From Cricetomys ansorgei (Eukaryota; Chordata; Mammalia; Rodentia; Nesomyidae), in assembly GCA_026225945.1 (NCBI GenBank), contig JAMJFZ010001133.1:6840501-6904500 (forward strand): a DNA stretch of 64,000 bases, given 5' to 3'. Both the position numbers and the translations under genes were made by a program. The notes under the pieces were generated by a model, which saw only the letters and a list, made by a program, of their open reading frames with translations, did no database searches and had not been told where the DNA came from. Below are positions 44,691 through 56,610 of the stretch, in pieces. Numbering within the stretch: position 1 is the first letter of the stretch; each line of letters opens with the position of its first letter.

Positions 44691-46774
44691 AATGAACACA
44701 AAAATTCACCAGATTTAAGACTCTGTATCAGCATGGAATTTATCTGCCCTTGGGTAGGGAATTCACAGTATGTCATCTGCTCTTCTAGATATTATTTAGA
44801 TGTAGAATGAGATAAATATATGGATTTCCCTTTAAGTTGTTTTGTTTCTCGTTTTTTCCCAGTCTATTTGAAATCAGCTTAAAAAGGATCTGCCAAATAT
44901 GCTATCATCAAAGTTTTGCGTGCTGTTTCTTTATATCACTATGTTGTTTATCCTTATCTATAATTCATTACCTAAATATATAAATAAAAAGATAGAACAA
45001 AGCAAAAATAAATGGTAATACAGTGTCAAAGATCCCTCAGGGTCTGGCATTGAAACATAGTTCATTTTGCTTCTTATGATCACATTGTCAATGTTTTCTT
45101 CATCATTTTTTAATATTCCATTAATTATATTTTTGTAAGTGAAAATGCGTGGTTTTATTTCTACCCACATTGATCAACAAAAATTTCAAAAACTCAATTT
45201 CAATTTTAACATGATGAGCATACAAATAGTTTAATTACTTGTTGGTGAATGAATGTTCAATTACATAAGGTAATCAAAAACTCATTTTCCAGCATGCTGC
45301 AGTAGGTGGGAATGACATATCAGGAGATCATAACTGCTTCCACATCCGTTATCCTTTGATATTCTTTTTTTCCTATTATGAAGTCTGGCAGATGTCTACT
45401 AAATGTAGAACTAGGAAATCAATGAACTTCTGTTAATTGTCAAAGATAAATTTGAAGGGCAAAAAATTTATTAACAAGACTCCATCTTGTCTCCCTGAGA
45501 GACAATACTTAGAGTATAAAGACTAAATAACTTGCATTTTTTTAACTCTACAGCTTGAATAATTCACTATATTAAACAAGTTGTTCCCCATTAAATTTCA
45601 CATAAAAAATGTGAATATCTATCTATATGCATGGTGGCCTCAATAAAAATTGGTATGAAATATTTGGAACACTAAGGCACATGTTTAACACCAACTGCAT
45701 TGTGGCTTGTTTCTTTCCTGTCTGCATGTCTGCTTATCCGTAAAGTCTAATGATTGTTACAATGGTACCAAAAACAAAGCCGTAAAACTATATGAACAGC
45801 TGAAATGTATTAAGATATAACATTTTGAAAATTATTTCTGGTATTAAAAAAAAGGGTTTTCAGAAAGTTTATGAAAAAACACTTTAAAGTTATTATAAAT
45901 CATGTTCGGTTTTGAACTAAATATAAGTGAAGTATCATATAATAAGGGCAAAAATCCAAATATACAATTAAATTAACTCATCCAAGATCTATTCAATTTG
46001 TTCATTATTAAATCCATTTACTTACACAGAAGAACCATTTACTAAAAAAAAAAAAAAAAAATCATTTTTATGTCAAAAAGTGATTAAGAAATAGATAACA
46101 AATAAGAATAATTTAAAATTTAATAACTTAAATGAAATAATTTTAAAATTAATTAAAATTATCAAAATGTTGATTAATATTTGTTACTTTGTGAGTCAAA
46201 GAAGGAAGCCATTCTTTAAATATGTAATTAAAAATGGATTTTTGTTCATATCAAGGTTTAAAATGAACTAAAATATAGATGTTACAGTAAAAAGTTGAAG
46301 GTCTGTACTAGTGACTGTGCAGATATGTATAAAAATTTGAAAATAGTGAACAGCTGCAGAAACATATGTTTATAAAAGTATAGATCATTGTAGAAATTCT
46401 TTGACATAAATGAAAAGTGAATAATAAATAAATTGACACAGAAATAAACTAGTGAGATGTTGTACTGCACTACATTGGTAGACCAATGAAATAATATTTT
46501 AAATTAGCTACTATTTTAATGATATTTTTTCAAACTCAAAAGCAAGAGAACATTGTTTTTTATTTCAGGTGATAAATAACACACATTGAGGATCACACAT
46601 GGTTAGTGTTGTAGAGTATTCACCAGAGAAGACTGTTCAGACACCGGTTTAAGCCAATAGAAACTCTTTGTTAGGCACCTGCAATATATGGTTGTTTTGC
46701 ACCTTTCTCAGAATGAGCTCTTAAGCACAAATTAAAAAAAAAAATATCTGGGTTGTCATATTTCAGCTAACAAA
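44691..46774. other. AT-rich non-coding stretch
   Basis: A poly(A) run lies at 46043-46060. A segment near 46625-46710 looks like a dispersed element but I cannot name it. Minus frames at 44958-45170 and 46282-46470 have no domain. Confidence 0.4.
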
Positions 46775-48170
46775 ATCGAACAAGTAAAAGACTTATATGA
46801 TAAAAAAAACTTCAAGTTTTGAAGAAAAAATTGAAGATCTCAGAAGATGGAAAGATTTCTCACGCTCATGGATTGATAGGATTAATATAGTTAAAATGTA
46901 GATCTTACTAAAAGCAAGCAATCTACAGATTCAATGCAATCCCCATTCAAATTACAGCACAATTCTTTATAAATGTTGAAAGGACAATCCTCAACTTCAT
47001 TTGGAAAAATATAACAAAACCCACCATAGCGACTACAATCCTGAACAATAAAAGAATTGCTAGAGGTATCACCAGCTGTACTACAGAGCTTTAGTAATAA
47101 AAACCATATAGTATTACCATAAAAAACAGACATTTTGATCTTTGGCATCAAAGACTGAGAAATAAAGAAGCCAGAAGTACACACTGGGAAAAGAAAACAT
47201 CTCCTACAAATGGTGAATGTCTAATTCAATGTCTTTGTGTAGAAAAATGCAAATAGACCCAAATTTATCACCCTGCAAAAACTCAAGTCTTTGGATCAAA
47301 TACCTCAACATAAAACCAGATAGACTGATCCTGTTAGAAGAGAAAATGGGGAATAGCCTTGAACACACTGGTTCAGGAGACAACTTCCTGAACAGAATAC
47401 CAATAGCACAGACACTAAGATTGACAATCACTAAGTGGAATCTCATGAAACTGAAAATCTTCTGCAAAGCAAAGAACACTGCCAATAGGACAGCATGACA
47501 GTCTACAGAATGGGAAAAGATTTTCACCAACTTCACATCTGAAAGAGGGCTAATACCCTAAATATAGTAAGACTATACATCAACAAAGAAAATAATCCAA
47601 TTGAAAAATGGACTACAGGCCATAACACAGAATCTCAATGAAAATATCTCAAAAGCCTGAGGGATGCTTTAAAAAGATTCAACATCCTTAGCCACCAGGA
47701 AAATGCAAATCAAAACTACTTTGAGATTCTATCTTACACCATCAGGATTGCTAAAATCAATAACACAAGTGATAACTTCTCCATTGCTGGTGAGAGTACA
47801 AACTTGTACCATGGAAATCAATATGACAGTACGTCAGAAAATTGGAAATTGTTGTACCTCAAGACCCAGCCATACCAGTTTTGGACATATACCCAAAAGA
47901 CACTTTATTTTACCACAAGGATACTTGCTCAACTATGTCAGAACAGCTTTATTCATAAGAGCCAGAATCTGGAAACAATCTATATGTCCCTCAACCAAAG
48001 AATTAGTAAAATGTGGCACATTTACAGAATATTTTACTCAGCTGTTTGAAAATAAAATGGCATCATTAAATTTGTAGGCAAATGGATAGAACTAAAAAAA
48101 ATCCTAAGTGAGGTAAAACACCCAGAAAGACAAACTTGTTGTATACTCACTATTAAGTGGATATTACCTA
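46775..48170 (+). pseudogene. L1 ORF2 C-terminal remnant (L1-A)
   Basis: Translations match the C-terminal part of L1 ORF2p, downstream of the reverse transcriptase. The frame at 47217-47498 reads IDPNLSPCKNSS, NIKPDRLILLEEKMGNSLEH, GDNFLNRIPIAQTLRLTITK, WNLMKLKIFCKAKNTANRT. A later frame (47703-48077) continues with MQIKTTLRFYLTPSG. Frameshifts separate these pieces and stop codons occur throughout, so no functional protein results. The remnant ends at about the normal ORF2 stop, near 48150-48170. Confidence 0.85.
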
Positions 48171-49420
48171 TTAAGTACATGACAATCATGCAACAATCCA
48201 CAGACCCAGAGAAGCTAAGTAGCAAAGACCTCTCTAAGTAGGAGGTGGGGTGTACATGATCCTCTGGAAAGAGGAAATAGAATAGATTTTACTGGGTGGA
48301 CTTCGGAGAGGTGAAGACAGGAACAGGAGAGATTAGCTTGGGATGAGGTTTGTGGAGGGAGAGAGTAGAGAGTTTATTGGAATGTGAGGTCATTTGGTGA
48401 GATGTGGGAAGTAATGCAGTGGAAACTTCTTGGAATCTATAAGGGTGTTCCTATTAAGGACTCGTAGAAGTAGATGGAGCCTAAATCGACCATCTTCTGT
48501 ATCCAGAAAGGGCTTCAACTGATGGGACCATGTCACCAACCCACCCACAGAACCTTTGACCTACAATCTGTCCTGCCTACGGGATGTACTAGTGATATGA
48601 TGGTTGGGAGCTTGTGCGGGGGGGCGGGGTTGTGGGTGAAGACTAAGACAACCAGTGACTGGTCTGGCTTGGACCCCTATCCAGCACAGACTGAATGGCT
48701 AGGAAGTTGAGGCTAGATGTCTCAGAGTCGTAGGGTGTAACCAAATAGGACTGGAAAAAAGAAAAAAAGAAAAATCAATGAAATTACATTTAACGATATT
48801 CTACTCTGCTCATAGATATATTCATTGCCCAATCATCCTTAGAGAGGCTTCGTTTGGCTGCTCCTGGGAACAGATGTAGAGACCAGTTAGATAGAGAGCG
48901 AGCCTAAATTGGAAATCTCCACTGGGTTCTTTGCCTCAGAGCTCAGGAATTCCCGTGGAAGAAGGGAAGGGGGCATTATAAGAGCCAGAAGGGTTGAAGT
49001 CACCAGGATAATACAGTCCACAGAATCAACTAAGCAGGGTTCATTGGCGCTTACAGAGACTGGACCAACAATCCTGGTGCCGGTATAGTCTGTGGTAGAT
49101 CTTCTGCATATGTTTTGGTTGTTAGCTTATTGTTTTGTGGGACTTCTTGCAGTGAGAGTAGCAGTGTTTCTGACTCTTGTCTGCTTTTGGTACCCTTTTC
49201 CTCCTGCTATGCTGCCTCATCTAGCCTTGATATGAGAGCTTGTGTCTCCTCTTATTGTATCTTGTGCTGTGTTTGATTGATGTTCCTAGGAGGCCTGCTC
49301 TTTTCTGAGAGGAAGTGGAGGGAGTATGGATATAAGGAGACAGGAAGAAGGGGATGATTGGGAGGAATGGAGGGAAACTGTGGTAGGGATGTAATATATA
49401 AAAAGCAATAAAAAAAGAAC
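46775..49420 (+). mobile_element. 5'-truncated L1, plus strand (L1-A)
   Basis: Holds the last ~1.4 kb of ORF2 and a 3' UTR. The 3' UTR shows the classic rodent L1 order: TTCATTGCCCAATCATCCTT, AGAGGCTTCGTTTGGCTG, GAAGGGGGCATTATAAGAGC, AGCAGGGTTCATTGGCGCTT, GATCTTCTGCATATGTTTTG, CCTTGATATGAGAGCTTGTG, AGGAGGCCTGCTCTTTTCTG, ending AACTGTGGTAGGGATGTAAT and an A-rich tail near 49395-49420. Immediately followed by a second L1. Immobile: no 5' UTR, no ORF1, and ORF2 is broken. Confidence 0.92.
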
Positions 49421-50185
49421 TGCAGGAGGTATCAGCCCTTAGTTCAAGTTTTAATGCAGAAATATAGTACTAAAAATACCATGTTGTTGGTACAAAAACA
49501 GACTTGATGATCAATGAAATTGATTTGAAATCTCAGACATAAACCTATGGACATTAGGTTTTTATGAAGATTCAAGAAATACACACTTAATAAAAGACAA
49601 TATCTTCAACAAATGGTGCTCCCAACTGTATTGCCACATGAAGAAGAATTCAAATAGATTCATACCATAAGCCTGCACAAAACTCCAAATGGATCAAAAT
49701 TCTAAATATTAGGTCAAATCCACTGAAATTGATACTAGAGAAATTAAACAATATTCTTGAACTCATTGGCACAAGAAAAGACTTTCTGAATGAAACACCA
49801 TAATCACAGAGATTAAGAACAACAATTAGTAAATGGGATCTCATATAACAGAAAAACTTCTGCTTGGGTCAAAGGATAACATCATTAAGACCACAAAGCA
49901 AACCAAATAATGAAAAAAAGAGTTTCACCAATTCCACATCTAATAGAGGGTTAATATCCAAAATATGTGAAAGAACTCAAGAAATTAGATATTAAGAAAA
50001 TAGATGTCAACAGATAACCCAATTAAAATGGGGTACATATCTAAAGAGAACTCTCAAAGATAAAATGAAAATGACTGAGAAACAAATGGATGGAACTAAA
50101 ATGAATCTTCCTGAGTGAGGTTACCCATACCTAGAAAGACAAATATGCTAAAAATTTGCTTATATGTGAATATTAGCTGTTAAGT
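49421..50185 (+). pseudogene. L1 ORF2 C-terminal remnant with deletion (L1-B)
   Basis: Equivalent to the region of L1-A from about 47050 to 48170, but ORF2 jumps from the AAAATGACTGAG stretch directly to AACAAATGGATGGAACTAAA, skipping the part corresponding to roughly 47660-48080 of L1-A. Many stops are present. No open frame of note remains. Confidence 0.8.
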
Positions 50186-50425
50186 CAATGACAACAGAGC
50201 TATAATCTATAGAAAAACAGAGGATAGTTGTAGAGTATGATATTTGGAGGGTGCAGATGTATCTCACTAGGAAAGGGAAATAATATAAGTGGTTATGGAT
50301 GGATGGGGAAGTAGACTAGAATGGCTAGATCAGGGAGGGGGTCAGAAGCTGGGGATGAAGGAGAGAATAAAGAGAGAGACAGCTAAAATTAAGAGTCATT
50401 TGAGGAATATTATAGAAACCTAATA

Positions 50426-50450
50426 CGTGTGTGTGTGTGTGTGTGTGTGT
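50426..50450 (+). repeat. (GT)n microsatellite in L1-B
   Basis: Perfect (GT)n run within the L1-B 3' UTR. Confidence 0.95.
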
Positions 50451-51555
50451 GATGGAGAGTGAAATGAAATTACCAAATCATAGTGAAAGATAGAGTCCCA
50501 AATGGACATCACCTGTTATAAATGAAACTTTCAGTCCTGGGATTGGGTTACATGATGACCCCATTGCTGAAGAGAACACTTACAGTATTCACTGTAAATG
50601 GAGAAGTCAAGCTGGTGCATATATGCAGCCTTCACTCCTAAATTCTTCTGCCACTGCTTCAGGAAGATCCTCTGCAAGCCAAGAGAGAAATTTAAACACC
50701 AGCTGAGGAACAAACTTTTTAATCTACAGTGTTAGAACAAATGGAGAACAAATGGAATAACCAAACAATATTTGATTTGAAAAAGTCCACTCCAGGAGAT
50801 GTAATCCATGATTGACACTGCTTGCCTGACCAAGAACCTGCTACTTGATAGCCCATGAACTTAGAGTAAAAGAAAATCTCATTTAAAAAAAAAAAACACA
50901 AGTAGCAATAAAATGACACTTAATGACATTTGAAATATACAAATTGATCAGTGATCTGATCAGCTATCATTTGAGGAGCTTCTCTTTGCAGCAGATGGGA
51001 ACAAATACAGAAACCCATAGCCAGATATTATGCAGAGAGTGAAAGAGATGTTTGAACACTCAGCAATAAACTGGATGTCACCATAAAGTCTTTAACCTCA
51101 TGGCTCAGCGACCTCTCCATAAGAGGAGGAAGAAAGAGTGTAAGTGCCAGAAAGGATGGAGGACACCAAGAAAACAAGGTCCTCTAAATCAACTCGATTA
51201 ATGCACATATGAACTCAAAGAGATGAGGCAACATGCACAGAGCCTGCATGGATCTGCACCAGTTGGATTTCTAGAGCTATAAAGAGAAGTGGACTTATGC
51301 CTCTCACAGCCCAAAAGCTGTGTTCAATAGATAACTTCTTTCAAATGAAAATTTAATTTCATCCAAGGGAGTCTCACTGGGGAAGCAAACTACTCTTAAA
51401 CATAGGCTGTGTGCCCAGCAATAAATGTCCAACAGAAAATGACCTCAACAGCATATATGGGGTTTCTCATCTCATAATATTATGTCCTTTTTAAAATTTA
51501 TATTTTATTATTTTTTTTATTTTATATACATATTTTCTTCTCTGTTTTACTCTAC

Positions 51556-51558
<3 letters not shown>

Positions 51559-51604
<46 letters not shown>
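51559..51604 (+). repeat. (AT)n microsatellite in L1-B
   Basis: Perfect (AT)n run of about 46 bases. Confidence 0.95.
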
Positions 51605-51609
<5 letters not shown>

Positions 51610-51724
51610 CATTCTTTCTAGTTAGTATTTTTACAGTATTCCTGAGTGTGTGAAACAATGGGTCTCTGTTTATTGAGCTCCTTTCCTTTTGTTTGTTTGT
51701 CTAATTATTCTGTAATAGTCTTTG

Positions 51725-51758
<34 letters not shown>
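51725..51758 (+). repeat. (AT)n microsatellite in L1-B
   Basis: Second perfect (AT)n run of about 34 bases, followed by ATTAT units. Confidence 0.95.
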
Positions 51759-51760
<2 letters not shown>

Positions 51761-52138
51761 TATTATATTATATTGCCATAGAAGCCTGTTTTTTCTAAAG
51801 AGACAGAAGGAGTGTGATTCAGCATGGAAGGGGAAATAGGGAGGGAAAGAACTGGAAAAAGTAGAGGGAGGGAAACTCTAATCAGAATTATGTGAGGTAA
51901 ATTCTGTTTTCAGTAAAATGAAAAAAAATTATTAAAAATGTGAAAAAGCATGATCACATTCAATACTGTGAAACTGAAAGTTGGGAGTTTTCAGACAAGC
52001 TCTTATTTACTTATCCTAAAAATAAGTACTCATAATGTTTTAAGAGATTGTCATGAAAAAAATCATTCACATTTAAAAACTAATGACATTAAAGAAAGAG
52101 ACCACTAACTCAAAGTTCTCTAAAAATGTTAAAATAGA

Positions 52139-52372
52139 GGCTGGAGAGAAGACTAAGTTGTTAAGAGGCCTTGCTGCCTGTCCATAGATTCCCTGCTCAC
52201 ATATCAGGCAGCTACAACCACGTCTACCCCCAGCTCCAGGGGGATCTTGTACCTCTTCTGACCTCTGCAGATATCTGTAGACACATGAGTGCACACAAAA
52301 GTGCAAACACAAATAACACTCACATGTATAAGCACAGAAACCCCCCCACATATGTAAAATTAAATTTAAAAT
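52139..52372 (+). mobile_element. B3 SINE
   Basis: GGCTGGAGAGAAGACTAAGT, TGTTAAGAGGCCTTGCTGCC, CCCAGCTCCAGGGGGATCTT, GTACCTCTTCTGACCTCTGC, and a CACATGAGTGCACAC-rich stretch before an A/T tail follow B3. The CTCCAGGGGGATC block is diagnostic of B3 against B2. Confidence 0.9.
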
Positions 52373-52848
52373 TAAAGTATAAATTTAGTTTTACATATTT
52401 CATATTTATGATATTTATAACATTTAATAAATTTAATAGTAATTAGTATAATAAACAAATAATTACTCGGTTTATTTAAATTTTGTAGAAACTGAAGATT
52501 GCTGAATGAAATATGAAGCAATATTAGAGAGATTATTGGAACTCATTTTGAAGTAGGTACATTAGTAATGAAATATCTTCATTTAGCCTTATGTTCATTT
52601 ACTTCATGAGTTTTAGCCATATAAAATATATATATTTAAACTTACTTGTAAATGCAATTAAATTCTGTCTAATAGTATTACTTGATTTGTTAAGAAATAT
52701 GGAACTTTATGCTTAGGATGTGAGTTTTGCTTAATGAGAAAAACTGAGTAACAACTTTTGTGTATATAAATATAATACCCAGAAGAATGGTAATTGTAAG
52801 GTGTAGGTCAGGAATAAATAGTTTAATGAATTGATACCAAAAAAAAAA
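52373..52848. other. AT-rich non-coding stretch
   Basis: Nothing recognised between a B3 and a B1 SINE. Confidence 0.4.
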
Positions 52849-52963
52849 GCCAGGCAGTGATGGAATTGGGAGACGAGGGCAGGCGAGTTCATAGCCACCT
52901 TGGTCTACAGAGTGAGTTCCAGGACAGCCAGAGTTACAACACAGAAACCCTGTCTTGACAAAA
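52849..52963 (+). mobile_element. B1 SINE, head-deleted
   Basis: GCCAGGCAGTGATGGAATTG then GGGCAGGCGAGTTCATAGCC, ACCTTGGTCTACAGAGTGAG, TTCCAGGACAGCCAGAGTTA and AGAAACCCTGTCTTGACAAA follow B1. The segment with the CCTTTAATCCCAGC box is missing, so the internal promoter is broken. Confidence 0.9.
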
Positions 52964-53011
52964 TCAAAACAAAAACAAAAACCAAAATAAAATAACAAAA
53001 AAACAAGAAAA
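52964..53011 (+). repeat. (CAAAA)n tail of B1
   Basis: A-rich tail with interspersed C, typical of B1 3' ends. The minus-strand frame at 52690-53067 reads this as a Phe/Cys/Leu-rich run and is not a gene. Confidence 0.9.
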
Positions 53012-54833
53012 AATGCTTTGTCTTTCAACTCCACTTGCCATACTATTTCCTCGTACACAAGTCTCAAACAATTTTATCTTGTAATGTTTCATGGTCAATA
53101 TTGATTAAAATTAATATGAACAGTCTACATATCACCACAGAGTCTGTTTCTTATTTCCAGTTTTTAAATGACATATTCACAATTGTGTTTATCTATAACA
53201 AATGTACTGAGGAAGTTAGTGTTTATTGCCATCTGTAAGGAGGAGGAAAATGAAGAGTGTGAAACCAAGACACCCACAAGAAAAAAATGTTTAATATCAC
53301 AGTTTCTTGTTATTTAGCAGTCTAATCACAAATATAACTTCATATACACATGGAGCCTTTCTTGATACATTTTAAATTAACTATGAGGTATATCTACATA
53401 ATCATAATCATGTTTATTAAATGTATGTCAGTCTTTATACATATATGAGTATGAATGTATACCTATATCTTCAATCAATTTGCAATGTTAAATAATAATA
53501 CAGTAGAAAAATATATAGTTCAAAGTTTTAAGTCTTATTACTTTAGAGAAGTAAGGAATGAATGCAAAGTAATCTATTAACTTTTAACCCTTAGTCAAAA
53601 TGCATGATAAAATTGCCTGAAAAATTAATATTAATATATTGCAAAGTAAAACCAAAAATCCATACTGCTTAAGGAATGATACCATATTCTATATGCTAAC
53701 TGATAGCTGAAACCTTATTAACGTCATTAATATGTCACATTTTTTTTATTTTAAGAATGATAGCATGAAGAAAGATGTTATTATACGTCCAATGTTTTCC
53801 ACACATAGAATAATTGATATTTTTACTTCTTGTCTTTCGACTTGTATTTTTGTTTTTGCTAGTGTTGCCAATTCTCTGTCAGTTAGCTATCCACAGTTAC
53901 AAAAATTCTAACAGCATAAGTCAATTCTGAAATAGATTCCTCTAAACATTCATTTTTCCTTTAAGTTATGTTACTAAAATCTTCTCATAATAAGCTTAAT
54001 ATGATCTTACATCAAAATATGTATTGCTAATATTTTTGGCTTTCTTCAGGGTCACATGAGTAATAAGTGCCAAATATGAAGCAGAGTTTTATGATAACTA
54101 GCTATTAGTTAATTGAACTTTATAACTTTTACTAAAAGACACTCATTTAATTTTCTAACTTAGCTCTGAGTTTCAAAGCCTCGTCTCTCATTTCAAAAAC
54201 AATACAGTACTGATAAAATATCTCAAAATATTTTACAGTGTACACATGAGTTCACAGTAAGAAAGAAAAAGCTCCAGGACCAAAAAATGAAAAGGAAACT
54301 CAAACACAGAGCATTTAGCAGTTATTAAATTCAAACAGTGAAGCTAGAGATTAGCGTCACTTCTGAACACTGAGCTTCTTGCAACAATACCTTGGGAGAA
54401 AGAAGGTGAAAATGAATCTCTACAAAAATGTGTGTGCCCTGAAGAGCTAAGGACAAGAATCTGAAGCAAACTGACCTCTTTGAACGTTGGTTATCAAAAG
54501 AACTGCTTCAAATAATTGGGAGCCACAGGATGTCCCTGAAACTCAAGTGAATGGGAATTTCCCCCAAATAGTACAAGTGTAAATTTGTTAGCATCACTGT
54601 TGAAAAACAAAACAAACAATAAAAGTCTTATGAATGTTTGATTACATTTCAATTATGAAACACACGAAGAAGTAAAAAGGCAAAACAAATCAAAAAACAA
54701 AAACAAAAGAAACCAAAGCAAACAAACAAGCAAACAAGAATAAATGTCAATTTGATAACCAAATTACAGAAATGATGTCTTAGACAAGACCTGCTTAAAA
54801 AAAGCCAAGACATTTGTTTTGTTATATTAATAC
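53012..54833. other. AT-rich non-coding stretch
   Basis: No repeat beyond AAAC-type runs near 54600-54740. No credible exon. Confidence 0.4.
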
Positions 54834-54859
54834 ACGCACACACACACACACACACACAC
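54834..54859 (+). repeat. (CA)n microsatellite
   Basis: (CA)n followed by GCACGCGTGCA, a short CpG-containing palindromic end. Confidence 0.95.
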
Positions 54860-55037
54860 GCACGCGTGCACTCATACATTTTTAAAATAAAATTTATAAA
54901 AAGAGATAATTAACTAGACAGGTACACACCAACTCAATATATTTTTGAAACTTGTGCATAGACTATATATATATTAATATAAGAAATATTTTAACAATGC
55001 TTTTTTAATGTCATAAATTATGAAAATTTGAATTCAG
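54860..55037. other. Short AT-rich gap
   Basis: Nothing recognised. Confidence 0.4.
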
Positions 55038-55140
55038 CATATCATATGCCTATAGTAGCAGTGAGGGTACAGAGGCAAGATGATCTTTTATGTGCCAGGT
55101 GAGTTAGAAGTACATGTTGAAACCTTGTCTCAAAAACTAT
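55038..55140 (+). mobile_element. B1-related SINE remnant
   Basis: ATATCATATGCCTATAGTAG, TACAGAGGCAAGATGATCTT and GTTGAAACCTTGTCTCAAAA parallel the B1/PB1 phrases CGCACGCCTTTAATCCCAG, GGCAGAGGCAGGAGGATCT and GAGACCCTGTCTCAAAA. Short and diverged. Confidence 0.5.
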
Positions 55141-55889
55141 ATATAAAATGTTGATTATCCAATAATAAATGGCCATCCCTGAAAACATAGACAAAAATAT
55201 TATACAGAGTAATCAGTTAATATTTTAAAATATATATGCATGTAAATATATACATTAATGGTATAAATGCATATAAATGCAGATGTTAATATGTAATAAC
55301 AATTAGTAAAATGATGCCATGGATCTGAAAAGGCATATAGATGGGAGTAAATGGGACAGTTTAGCAGGAGGAAAGGTAGAAATGACCCAATTATATTATA
55401 ATCTCAAAAATAAAGGAATAACTTTAAAAAGAATCTCAAAATTGTTGCCTACAGAGTCACAATCTAATTTCTGTCTCTTATAGCTAAAGAATGCAGTATT
55501 TTAAAGGTAAATTATCTTTTATCAATAACTCATTGCTGAATATTTGAAAAATAACATATTTTAAAATGGTAAATAAATCAGTTCATAAATAAAGTAGATA
55601 TCATACAGAACCTATCTAAATATGAGAAATTTAATTCTAAACTTGCCAACCTGGCTGATTCTCCAAAATTTGAGCGCTATCATGACACTTTAAAAATATA
55701 TATTTAAGACTGTGGATGTAATTTAGTATTTGAACGTTTGCCTAGTGTTCATAAGATCTTGGGTTAAGGTTTAGATATAAAATAAACACGAGTGTGTGTG
55801 TGAACTTAAAATTAATTTAGTTCCATCTAAATCATAAAAATCTCAGTCCACATTAAGGCTCACTTAGGTGGGCCACTGAAGGGAATAAT
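55141..55889. other. AT-rich non-coding stretch
   Basis: Nothing recognised. Confidence 0.4.
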
Positions 55890-56610
55890 TATCCATCTCC
55901 CATAATCAAGATGAAATAGTCCTTGAATAAGCCATAGAACCTCTTGAGCTCCTACCCATCCACGCTGGACAGTTGATGTCCCATTCTTGAGCAAACACCG
56001 TGCACACAATCAGAGCTTGAGTGAAATAATGACTGCTGTCCTGTGTCTTTCCTAGAAGATGGATTTTGCAACTCAGCTCTCATTTTTTAGTACTTATATT
56101 CGTTCTATTCCCTTTTCAACAGGGTTTCCGGAACTTTCGAGGGGGAAAGATAAATATTTTGTTTAGGAATGAGTACAGCCAATCATTATTTACTAACAGC
56201 AAAATGAACAGTCATGAATCTACTTTCACCTCCATTCATTCAAAAGAAGCAAGGTTCAGGATAGCACTTGCCTATAAATATAAATACAAAGGCGGAATAG
56301 GCAGCTTTATACTATGTCTGTTATGTAAACAGTAATACTCAGTTCCTAACTGGGGCCTCTGACCTCTTTGACCCTGGGTTTTTGACGAGATTTAGACTAG
56401 CATGCATGTGTTCCCTTCTTTGGAAAAGGTCTCAAATTCAGTTGGAGAATAGTTGATCACTTCCCATTAGTTGGGCCCCAGTTACACAAGAATGTATGTT
56501 TTGCAAGCTAGGTTGCTATTGTATTTCAGGATGTTCATAGCTAATACGGTTTTGGAAATTCATAGTGATAATAAAACATTCAGGCTTGTAATTGGTGTAA
56601 TTTATTGTTA
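55890..56610 (-). mobile_element. Probable L1 (Lx-like) 3' UTR piece, antisense
   Basis: The right part is the better match: CCTAACTGGGGCCTCTGACC, CCTTCTTTGGAAAAGGTCTC, AATTCAGTTGGAGAATAGTT, ACACAAGAATGTATGTTTTG and GATGTTCATAGCTAATACGG resemble the reverse complement of a rodent L1 3' UTR. The left part (CCACGCTGGACAGTTGATGT near 55965) is weaker. The middle, with the 89-residue frame at 56066-56335, is unassigned. Confidence 0.4.

Larger units (their letters stand above)
49421..51960 (+). mobile_element. 5'-truncated, internally deleted L1 (L1-B)
   Basis: Starts at GAACTGCAGGAGGTATCAGC, directly after the A-rich end of L1-A, within ORF2. It continues through CAACAAATGGTGCTCCCAAC, ATATCCAAAATATGTGAAAG and an ORF2-to-3' UTR junction (CTTATATGTGAATATTAGCT) like that of the minus-strand L1 at 21850. 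About 0.4 kb of ORF2 is missing at 50078-50083. The 3' UTR carries (GT)n and (AT)n expansions, CCAGGAGATGTAATCCATGA, GCAGCAGATGGGAACAAATA and GGATGGAGGACACCAAGAAA, and ends with a GGAGGGAAACTCTAATCAGA phrase and an A-rich tail. Confidence 0.88.

Noticed and set aside
47204..48077. Frames of 81-124 residues as possible genes
   Set aside because: The plus-strand ones are broken pieces of L1 ORF2; the minus-strand one is its shadow.
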